Assembly: GCA_903839195.1 (NCBI GenBank)
Contig: CAIMBK010000057.1
Span: 1 to 59,766 of the forward strand
DNA length: 59,766 nt
Reading direction: 5' to 3'
From: an uncultured Bacteroidota bacterium
GTDB lineage: Bacteria > Bacteroidota > Bacteroidia > Flavobacteriales > Flavobacteriaceae
Position 1 is the first letter of the stretch, and each line of letters begins with the position of its first letter. This document shows, one piece after another, positions 46,607 to 53,605 of this stretch. The notes below the pieces were generated by a model. That model ran no database searches. It was not told the origin of the DNA and saw only the letters and a program-made list of their open reading frames with translations. A program made the position numbers and the translations under genes.

Positions 46607-47071
46607 TTAAAATGTTATTATAACTATTGCTTCTTTTATTTCACTGTAAGGAATTTCAACTCTTTTTTGAACGGTTTCTTTTCCTTTTCCAATTTTTTTT
46701 GGTTCTCTAGCTTCCCATTCCAAAACGATATTTTCGTCGGTGGCGTCGGTTAAAACGGCCTCAATTGTTTCGGTATTGGTTTTTACTTCTAGCGTTCTGC
46801 CAATGTTTTTTTTATATTGTCTCAAATGTTTTAAGGGCGATGAAACTCCGGCTGAGGCTACTTCGAGTGAGAAATCTTGTTCTTCTCGATCCAAATTATG
46901 CTCGATTGCGCGACTAATATCGATACAATCCTGCAAAACCACGCCATTATCACCATCTAAAGTTACAATAATTTTGAAACTTTCCGTTATTGTCATATCA
47001 ATTAGGAAAATAGAAGGTTTTTCTATTAATCCTTCTTGTAATAATTGATAAACTTTTTCCTTAAATGTCAT
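46607..47071 (-). CDS. rimP: Ribosome maturation factor RimP
   Basis: 154 residues, two domains: an alpha/beta N-domain (1-75) with [24 protein letters not shown] and an SH3-like C-domain. [28 protein letters not shown] is the typical family motif (usually ELSSPG.DRPL). RimP is needed for 30S subunit maturation. First of the rimP-nusA-infB operon, an order preserved widely in bacteria. Promoter at 47137-47164; a terminator-like hairpin lies between promoter and ATG (47082-47107). Confidence 0.95.
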   Translation of the reverse strand: MTFKEKVYQLLQEGLIEKPSIFLIDMTITESFKIIVTLDGDNGVVLQDCIDISRAIEHNLDREEQDFSLEVASAGVSSPLKHLRQYKKNIGRTLEVKTNTETIEAVLTDATDENIVLEWEAREPKKIGKGKETVQKRVEIPYSEIKEAIVIITF

Positions 47072-47081
47072 ACTCTTTTAT

Positions 47082-47107
47082 AAAAAATAGGCACGCAATG
47101 CGTGCCT
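47082..47107 (-). promoter_or_regulatory. Terminator-like hairpin in the rimP-nusA-infB leader (possible attenuator)
   Basis: Minus strand AGGCACGC-ATT-GCGTGCCT (perfect 8-bp stem, 3-base loop) followed by ATTTTTTAT. It lies downstream of the likely transcription start and about 18 bases upstream of the rimP ATG. Promoter position and T-run suit an attenuator; the sequence alone cannot show regulation. Confidence 0.6.
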
Positions 47108-47136
47108 CATTATTTAACTTTTAATAAATAACTGTG

Positions 47137-47164
47137 CAAATATAGTGTTTTTTTTATAAATCAA
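47137..47164 (-). promoter_or_regulatory. Promoter of rimP-nusA-infB
   Basis: Minus strand TTG (47164-47162), 17-base spacer, TATATTTG (47144-47137). Transcription would start near 47131, about 60 bases before the rimP ATG. Confidence 0.7.
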
Positions 47165-47170
47165 AAATCA

Positions 47171-47201
47171 TTGCGTAATGTTAAAATATTTATTACCTTT
47201 A
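47171..47201 (+). promoter_or_regulatory. Possible promoter of the universal stress protein gene
   Basis: TTG (47171-47173), 20-base spacer, TACCTTTA (47194-47201, one mismatch to the -7 consensus), 56 bases before ATG 47258. Confidence 0.35.
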
Positions 47202-47257
47202 ATCTATAATAATAACCTTACAAATTACTACACTTTTTAATATAAATTACATTTACT

Positions 47258-48082
47258 ATGAAACGAATTCTTGTACCAACAGACTTTTCAAAAAACGCGG
47301 AATACGCCTTAAAAGTTGCCGCTCAAATCGCTAGAAAAAACAATAGCGAAATTATTTTGCTTCACATGTTGGAACTCCCTCACCAAGGAAATGACGCTAT
47401 CAATGGCGGAAGCGCAATTCCTCAAATTATGTTATACAAAGAAAAAGCCATCGAAAAACTAGAAGATTTGATGGATGTTGATTTTCTTGACGGAATAAAC
47501 GTGTCTGAAATTATTCAATTTGAAAAAGCATTTACAGGAATTTTATCCATTAGCAAGAAAAACGGCGTGGATTTAATTGTAATGGGTTCGCATGGTGTTT
47601 CTGGATTTGAAGAAATGTTTATTGGTTCCAATACAGAAAAAGTGGTTCGTACTTCTGAAATTCCGGTTTTGGTTATTAAAAATGAAGTGCCTTCTTTTGA
47701 AGTTAAAAACATGGTTTTTGCCTCCGATTTTTCTCCAGAAATCTCAAAACCTTTCGAAAAATTACTTGAATTTGCTACTCTATTTGGTGCTCATTTAAAT
47801 TTAGTAATGATTAATACGCCAAATAGTTTTAAATCAACTGCCGTTGCCGAAAAAATAATGTCGGAATTTGTTGAGAAATACAATCTTTCTAATTATTCAT
47901 TTAACATTTATAATGATGTAAATGTTGAAAAAGGAATTTTGAATTTTGCCACCAAAGTAAACGCCGATTTAATTGGAATGTGCACGCACGGACGAACTGG
48001 ATTTTCACATTTCTTCAACGGAAGTATTAGCGAAGATTTGGTAAACCACACCGTAAGACCCGTAATTACTTTCAAAATCTAA
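47258..48082 (+). CDS. Universal stress protein, two Usp domains
   Basis: 274 residues made of two tandem Usp domains (about 1-143 and 146-274). Both carry the ATP-binding G-2x-G-9x-G(S/T) pattern: GSHGVSGFEEMFIGSNTEKV in the first, THGRTGFSHFFNGSISEDLV in the second. Cytoplasmic; Usp proteins bind ATP or act as stress effectors, and the specific role cannot be inferred. It stands alone: divergent from rimP, with no other gene before the tRNA region. Confidence 0.95.
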   Translation: MKRILVPTDFSKNAEYALKVAAQIARKNNSEIILLHMLELPHQGNDAINGGSAIPQIMLYKEKAIEKLEDLMDVDFLDGINVSEIIQFEKAFTGILSISKKNGVDLIVMGSHGVSGFEEMFIGSNTEKVVRTSEIPVLVIKNEVPSFEVKNMVFASDFSPEISKPFEKLLEFATLFGAHLNLVMINTPNSFKSTAVAEKIMSEFVEKYNLSNYSFNIYNDVNVEKGILNFATKVNADLIGMCTHGRTGFSHFFNGSISEDLVNHTVRPVITFKI

Positions 48083-48228
48083 ACTAATTAAGTCGAAAGT
48101 TTTAATGTAGTAAAGTCAAAAGTCTGAAAATAGCAATTAACTTTTTCAAATCAGTCAATTACAATAAATTCCCTGTTTTAAAATTCGACACTTTATAACG
48201 CTTATTATTTATTTCGATTTATTGCATA

Positions 48229-48260
48229 AAAAAACTCCTCAAAAAATTGAGGAGTTTTTT
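48229..48260. terminator. Terminator beside tRNA-Gln (bidirectional)
   Basis: AAAAAACTCCTCAA and TTGAGGAGTTTTTT form a long stem with T-runs on both strands. It ends one base before the tRNA 3' end on the minus strand, and could also terminate the rightward Usp transcript 150 bases upstream. The rest of 48083-48228 shows nothing else. Confidence 0.85.
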
Positions 48261-48261
48261 G

Positions 48262-48332
48262 TTGGTCTACAAGGACTCGAACCTTGAAAGACTGCACCAA
48301 AAACAGTTGTGTTACCATTACACCATAGACCA
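48262..48332 (-). tRNA. tRNA-Gln (anticodon TTG)
   Basis: Minus strand folds as a cloverleaf: acceptor TGGTCTA/TAGACCA, D-arm GTGT/ACAC around AATGGTA, anticodon stem ACTGT/GCAGT with loop TTTTGGT (anticodon TTG, reads CAA/CAG), T-arm CAAGG/CCTTG with TTCGAGT. No CCA is encoded. The Rfam-like T-loop TTCGAGT and 71-base length are normal. Confidence 0.95.
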
Positions 48333-48355
48333 ATTCCGTTGCCGTAAAGCGAGTG

Positions 48356-48385
48356 CAAATTTAGCACAAAAATAATGTCTCACAA
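48356..48385 (-). promoter_or_regulatory. Promoter of tRNA-Gln
   Basis: Minus strand TTG (48385-48383), 19-base spacer, TAAATTTG (48363-48356), 23 bases before the tRNA 5' end: a near-ideal Bacteroidota promoter. Confidence 0.75.
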
Positions 48386-48488
48386 ATATTTTAGAAAAAA
48401 AATTAAAATTATTTTTTTAGCATTTCTTTAAGCAAAAAAATAGTTTCTTTGTAACGCAAATAAAAAAAGTAAAATTCATACAATTACT

Positions 48489-51400
48489 ATGGCAAATTTC
48501 AACTTTAATAAATGGAATACAATCCTCGGTTGGGGAGCATTTATTGTGGCGCTTGTAACCTACACGCTAACCGTAGAACCTACAATGAGCTTCTGGGATT
48601 GCGGCGAATATATCGCTACGGCGGCAAAACTTGAAGTGGGTCATCCGCCCGGTGCGCCTTTGTTTCAAATGATTGGTGCCTTTTTTGCCATGTTTGCAAC
48701 CGATGAAAAACACGTGGCTTTAATGGTCAATATGATGTCGGTTTTTTCGAGCGCCTTTACCATATTATTTATGTATTGGTCTTCCACTATTATTTTGAAA
48801 CGAATTGTTTCTTCTTTTTCTAATAATTCAAATGACGGAGAAGCAGTTGTCGAATTGGATAAAAACAAATCAATTGTGATTCTGGGAAGTTCTTTTGTTG
48901 GTGCTTTGGCCTTTACGTTTTCGGATAGTTTTTGGTTCAATGCGGTAGAAGCCGAAGTTTATGCCATGGCGTCTTTATTTATAGCCCTACTTTTTTGGCT
49001 GGGATTGCGTTGGGAACAAGAAATGCACACGCCAAAAGGAAACCGATGGTTGTTGTTAATCTCGTTGGTTATTGGATTGTCGTTTGGCGTTCACTTTATG
49101 GCGTTATTGACCATTCCTTCGATTGGGTTTTTATATTATTTTAAAAACTATAAAACCATAACCATTAAGAATTTTGTAATTGCGAACGTTGTTGTTGTGG
49201 CGGTTTTATTGTTTATTTTTAAATTATTATTGCCTTTAACAATGGCCTTTTTTGCCAATGCCGAAGTTTTTATGGTCAATGAAATAGGAATGCCTTTCAA
49301 TTCGGGAACTCTTTTTGTGGCTTTGTTATTCATTACTTTGTTTTATTTCGGACTGAAATACACCAAAAACAAAGGTTTTGTTCAAATTAACACCCTAATT
49401 TTATGTGTGTTGTTTATTTTGATTGGATTTTCTACCTGGATCATGCTTCCGGTGCGGGCCAATGCCAATACGGTTATTAACGAAAACAAACCTTCGGATG
49501 CACGAGAAGTTTTGGCCTATTATAATCGAGAACAATACGGCGCAACGGCACTTTTTTATGGCCCACAATACACCGATATGTTTGCGGGATTAGACAAAGA
49601 CAAACCGTATTTGGATGGTGCGCCAAACTATGAAAGAGATTATAAAACAGGAAAATATATTATTACCAATAATTTTAAAAATTCCGAACAAAATAGTGAC
49701 GATCGCCAAAAAGCGATTTTACCAAGAATGTGGAGCAGCGACCAAGGACAATCGCACCCTGAGAATTATATCAATTTCACGAGTCCGCCCGAATTTTCAA
49801 TTGATCCCAATTATGTCTATGAGGATGATTTAGAAAAATATGGCGTCGATATTTCCAAACTTTCGGAAGAAGAAGTGGCTACAGCCGCCGAACAATTGCG
49901 AAGCGAAGTGAAGAAAATAGTCGATGAGTTTCGAATTGCCAATGCACAAGAACAAGTGGATTCCGAAGATTACATTGCTTTCTTAAAAAAATATGGCGAT
50001 TATTTAATCATCGAAAAACCATCTGCTTTCGATAATGTTCGATTCATGTTTGAATACCAATTTGGGTATATGTATTGGCGCTACCTGATGTGGAATTTTA
50101 CTGGAAAACAAAACGATATTCAAGGAAAATATGACAATCTTGACGGAAATTGGTTGAGCGGAATTACATTTATTGACGAAATGCATTTGGGTTCACAAGC
50201 CGATTTGCCTTCCGATGTATTGAATAATAAAGGTCGAAATTTATATTTCTTCATCCCATTCTTATTAGGAATAATTGGGTTGTTATACCATGCCAATAAA
50301 GAACAAAAAAGTTTTTATGTGCTTTTGGCGTTGTTTTTATTCACTGGTTTGGCCTTAAAAATCTACCTCAACGAAAGACCTTTTGAACCTAGAGAACGTG
50401 ATTATGCGCTGGTAGGTTCGTTTTATGTTTTTGCCATTTGGATTGGCATTGGCGTTTATGCGATTTATGATTTTATAAGTCAATACTGGAAATCGAAATT
50501 GGCTGGTCCCGTTGTAATTGCAACGACTTTATTGGCAGCGCCAGTTGTAATGGCTTCTCAAAACTGGGACGACCATGATCGTTCGGATAAATATACTGCT
50601 GTGGCAATGGCCAAAAATTATCTGAATTCTTGCGATAAAAACGCGATTTTATTTACGATTGGCGACAACGATACGTTTCCGCTTTGGTACGCCCAAGAAA
50701 TCGAAAACGTGAGACCCGATATTAAAATTGTAAATACTAGTTTGTTCATGACCGATTGGTATATTGATCAAATGAAAATGAAATCGTATGAATCGGAAGG
50801 TTTGCCGATTTCGTTTGCACACAATCAATATGTTGGCGATAAGTTGGATTATGTTTTCTATAATCCGATTACGGAAAATCGTTGGGACATTAAGAGTTTT
50901 ATGGAATTCATCAAAAGCGATGATCCAAAAACCATTGTTGAAATGCAAAATGGCCAATTTTTACATTTTTATCCAACCGAAAAAATTCGAATTCCGATTG
51001 ATAAAAACACGATTATTAAAAACAAGGTCGTAAACCCAAAACTTTATGATTCCATTGTTCCTTATATCGATCTTGATATTAAAGGAAAAGGCTTGTATAA
51101 AAATCGGGTGATGATGCTTGATATTGTAGCCAATAATAATTGGAAAAGACCGATCTATTTTACAGGTGGAAGTTTTGGCGATGATGATTATATTTGGATG
51201 AAAGACTATCTTCAATTGGACGGATTGGTATTTAAATTGGTTCCAATAAAAACCATAAAAAGCAAAGAAGAAAGAGATATAGACATGGGCCAAATGGATT
51301 CCGAAAAAATGTATGACATTATCATGAAATGGGAATGGGGTAATGGCGATTTAACTTCCATTTATCACGATCCTGAAACCCGAAAAAATAGCATTTCCTA

Positions 51401-51812
51401 CAGAACCAATATGGCTCGTTTGATGGAACAATTAATCAACGAAGATAAAAAAGACAAAGCCAAAACCATTATCGATATGGCAATGAAAAAAATGCCTTTG
51501 GATTATTATGGCTATTACACCATGGTAGAACCTTTTGCTGGCGGCTATTATGCTATTGGCGAAAAAGAAAAAGCCAGAGAAATCTTAACCCGATTGATTA
51601 AGAAATATACCGAAAATTTAAAATTCTATAACAATTTGACACCCTCGGAACAAAACAATATTGCTATTGATATTGTCACCGATATTGAGCGTTACAGAAG
51701 TCTGCTCCATGTAATGAAGGACCGTGGCGACATTTCGTTGTATAAATCCAGCAGAGTCACTTTTAATTCCTACAATAAAATGTTTGAACGATTCAAGCGT
51801 GATATGGAATAA
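48489..51812 (+). CDS. DUF2723 membrane protein (GT-C-like, TMEM260 family)
   Basis: 1107 residues. Hydrophobic N-terminal half with about ten helices; the first loop has YTLTVEPTMSFWDCGEYIATAAKLEVGHPPGAPLFQMIG, the conserved family stretch with Asp and Glu in the position of GT-C catalytic acids. A second membrane cluster is at about 575-690 (ERPFEPRERDYALVGSFY in between), followed by a soluble C-terminal part with TPR-like pairs (AKTIIDMAMKKMPLDYYGYY, EKEKAREILTRLIKKY). The GT-C fold suggests a lipid-linked sugar transferase, possibly for protein O-glycosylation as found in Bacteroidota; substrate is not known. Ends at the terminator at 51828-51857. Confidence 0.88.
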   Translation: MANFNFNKWNTILGWGAFIVALVTYTLTVEPTMSFWDCGEYIATAAKLEVGHPPGAPLFQMIGAFFAMFATDEKHVALMVNMMSVFSSAFTILFMYWSSTIILKRIVSSFSNNSNDGEAVVELDKNKSIVILGSSFVGALAFTFSDSFWFNAVEAEVYAMASLFIALLFWLGLRWEQEMHTPKGNRWLLLISLVIGLSFGVHFMALLTIPSIGFLYYFKNYKTITIKNFVIANVVVVAVLLFIFKLLLPLTMAFFANAEVFMVNEIGMPFNSGTLFVALLFITLFYFGLKYTKNKGFVQINTLILCVLFILIGFSTWIMLPVRANANTVINENKPSDAREVLAYYNREQYGATALFYGPQYTDMFAGLDKDKPYLDGAPNYERDYKTGKYIITNNFKNSEQNSDDRQKAILPRMWSSDQGQSHPENYINFTSPPEFSIDPNYVYEDDLEKYGVDISKLSEEEVATAAEQLRSEVKKIVDEFRIANAQEQVDSEDYIAFLKKYGDYLIIEKPSAFDNVRFMFEYQFGYMYWRYLMWNFTGKQNDIQGKYDNLDGNWLSGITFIDEMHLGSQADLPSDVLNNKGRNLYFFIPFLLGIIGLLYHANKEQKSFYVLLALFLFTGLALKIYLNERPFEPRERDYALVGSFYVFAIWIGIGVYAIYDFISQYWKSKLAGPVVIATTLLAAPVVMASQNWDDHDRSDKYTAVAMAKNYLNSCDKNAILFTIGDNDTFPLWYAQEIENVRPDIKIVNTSLFMTDWYIDQMKMKSYESEGLPISFAHNQYVGDKLDYVFYNPITENRWDIKSFMEFIKSDDPKTIVEMQNGQFLHFYPTEKIRIPIDKNTIIKNKVVNPKLYDSIVPYIDLDIKGKGLYKNRVMMLDIVANNNWKRPIYFTGGSFGDDDYIWMKDYLQLDGLVFKLVPIKTIKSKEERDIDMGQMDSEKMYDIIMKWEWGNGDLTSIYHDPETRKNSISYRTNMARLMEQLINEDKKDKAKTIIDMAMKKMPLDYYGYYTMVEPFAGGYYAIGEKEKAREILTRLIKKYTENLKFYNNLTPSEQNNIAIDIVTDIERYRSLLHVMKDRGDISLYKSSRVTFNSYNKMFERFKRDME

Positions 51813-51827
51813 AATAAGAAAACAAAC

Positions 51828-51857
51828 AAAAAACCCTGCAAATTGCAGGGTTTTTTT
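51828..51857. terminator. Bidirectional terminator (DUF2723 gene / thioredoxin-like gene)
   Basis: AAACCCTGCAA and TTGCAGGGTTT form an 11-bp stem with A-run on the left and T-run on the right, between convergent stops at 51812 and 51877. Confidence 0.9.
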
Positions 51858-51876
51858 ATGACTAAATTTCTTGAAA

Positions 51877-52173
51877 TTAAATTTGTTCTTGAACGAGTCC
51901 GATGATGGTATTGGCGTCTAATTCGCCAGATTGTCTCCAAATCATTTGCCCTTCTTTATAAATCATTAAGGTTGGAAGTCCTTTAATTCTTAAGGCATCG
52001 GCCAATTCTTGATTTTTATCTACATCGATTTTGATCACTTTTGCTTTGTCTCCAAGCGCAGCAGCAACATCTCTAATTACAGGATGCATGGAAACCGATG
52101 GTTCGTTCCATTCCGTGTAAAAATCAATTAACACGGGCACCTGAGTATTTATAAGTTCTCCAAATTTTGACAT
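51877..52173 (-). CDS. Thioredoxin-like protein without active-site cysteines
   Basis: 98 residues, the length of a minimal thioredoxin. Fold markers are present: VLIDFYTEW, KVIKIDVDKNQELADALRIKGLPTLMIYKEGQ with the cis-Pro (GLPT). At the place of the WCGPC motif stands WNEPS, so both cysteines are replaced (Asn and Ser) and the protein has no Cys at all. It cannot do the usual dithiol exchange; a scaffold or binding role is conceivable. Cytoplasmic by lack of signal. It lies downstream of a metallophosphoesterase gene on the same strand with its own -7 element at 52215-52222. Confidence 0.88.
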   Translation of the reverse strand: MSKFGELINTQVPVLIDFYTEWNEPSVSMHPVIRDVAAALGDKAKVIKIDVDKNQELADALRIKGLPTLMIYKEGQMIWRQSGELDANTIIGLVQEQI

Positions 52174-52214
52174 AAAACCAAAAATTTAAATTTTTTTGAC
52201 TAGATAATACGGTA

Positions 52215-52222
52215 CAAATATA
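52215..52222 (-). promoter_or_regulatory. Putative promoter of the thioredoxin-like gene
   Basis: Minus strand TATATTTG, 41 bases before the ATG at 52173 and within the gap after the metallophosphoesterase stop. No good TTG at -33. Confidence 0.5.
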
Positions 52223-52236
52223 GCATTTTTAGGATA

Positions 52237-53472
52237 TTATGCTATTTTTTTGCTTTTTTTTAGTTCCAGAACTGTAATTTCTGGCATTATTCCCACTCTT
52301 CCTGGATAGGCATGAAATCCAAAACCTCTATTTACATAGACAAATCGACCCCTATTTTCGTACAATCCTGCCCATTGTTTGTACACATATTGTGCCAAAC
52401 TCCATTTGATATAGCCAGGGATTTCAATTCCAAATTGCATTCCGTGGGTGTGACCGGATAAGGTTAATTGAAAATGCTTTTCATGATGTTGCACCTCATA
52501 ATCCCAATGTGACGGATCGTGACTCATAAGGATTTTAAAATCATTTTTGGTTAGATTTTCGGATGCCAAATTGATATCGCCGGCTTTTTTGAAATTATTT
52601 CCCCAATTTTCAACCCCAACAATCGCTAATTTATCGGTTCCTTTTTCGATGATTTTATGTTCGTTTAAAAGCAATTTAAAATCAATTTGACCATGCAAAT
52701 CTTTTATAGCTTGAAAATTGTCTTCTTTATCTTTTTCGGTTGGCCAAGTTACATATTCGCCATAATCATGATTCCCTAAAACTGAATATTTTCCGTATTC
52801 ATGTTTTTTGATTCGATTAAAGGAATCAATCCAAGGGTGCATTTCTTTGGCTTTGGTATTTACAATATCACCGGTGAATAAAATCATATCCGAATCTTGC
52901 AGGTTGATTAAATCAATTGCATAATTAATTTTTTCTGGATTATCGAAACTTCCGCTATGTACATCGGATATATGAGTAATTTTAAAACCATCAAAAGCAT
53001 CGGGCAAATCGGGAAAGTAAATCCGTTGTTTGATTACTTTATAATTGTATTTTCCAATTGTTACTCCATATATTAAAGACAAAAATGGAACGGCCGCAAG
53101 TCCTAATCCGATTTGGCTCACAAACTTTCTTCTAGAAGCTAGAAATTCAATTCCATTATCATAGTTGGTAAAATAATTGAACGATCCAGCGCCTATTCGG
53201 AAAATATCTTCTCCGAGTAAAACTAAGGTTATAATTATTTTTGGCAAATAAACCATAAGCAACAAACCCATTGTAAAAAGCGTTTGTTTGGTTTGTCCCA
53301 CCGAACGATCAAATTGCGTGAAAGAATATAAGATAAAAAAAAGTAGCAAAAAGTTAATCGCTTGATAGGAAATTAACATCCATTTCAATTTCACTAATGT
53401 TCGTATTGCTTGAAAGGCGTAAATGTCTATTATAAGTAAAACAAGACATAAAATAGTAATTCTAAAAACCAT
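52237..53472 (-). CDS. Membrane-bound metallophosphoesterase (YaeI-like)
   Basis: 411 residues. Four helices in the first about 105 residues (LCLVLLIIDIYAFQAI, AINFLLLFFILYSF, TMGLLLMVYLPKIIITLVLL and a last one near 120-140), then a calcineurin-like phosphoesterase domain with the metal-binding series HISDVHSGSF, FTGDIVN, LGNHDYGEY, MSHDPSHW and LSGHTHGMQFG. Such enzymes (YaeI family) act on UDP-diacylglucosamine analogues or unknown phosphoesters; substrate here unknown. Divergent from polA. Confidence 0.9.
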   Translation of the reverse strand: MVFRITILCLVLLIIDIYAFQAIRTLVKLKWMLISYQAINFLLLFFILYSFTQFDRSVGQTKQTLFTMGLLLMVYLPKIIITLVLLGEDIFRIGAGSFNYFTNYDNGIEFLASRRKFVSQIGLGLAAVPFLSLIYGVTIGKYNYKVIKQRIYFPDLPDAFDGFKITHISDVHSGSFDNPEKINYAIDLINLQDSDMILFTGDIVNTKAKEMHPWIDSFNRIKKHEYGKYSVLGNHDYGEYVTWPTEKDKEDNFQAIKDLHGQIDFKLLLNEHKIIEKGTDKLAIVGVENWGNNFKKAGDINLASENLTKNDFKILMSHDPSHWDYEVQHHEKHFQLTLSGHTHGMQFGIEIPGYIKWSLAQYVYKQWAGLYENRGRFVYVNRGFGFHAYPGRVGIMPEITVLELKKSKKIA

Positions 53473-53605
53473 GTACTAAATAAATTTATGCAAAATAACG
53501 AAGAAAACATCCAAAACCGTTCGTTGTTAATTAAAATTTAACTTGAAGAGACAACTTTCCATCGCGAATGCTTATTTTTACGGATTAAAATTACATTTTC
53601 AGATT

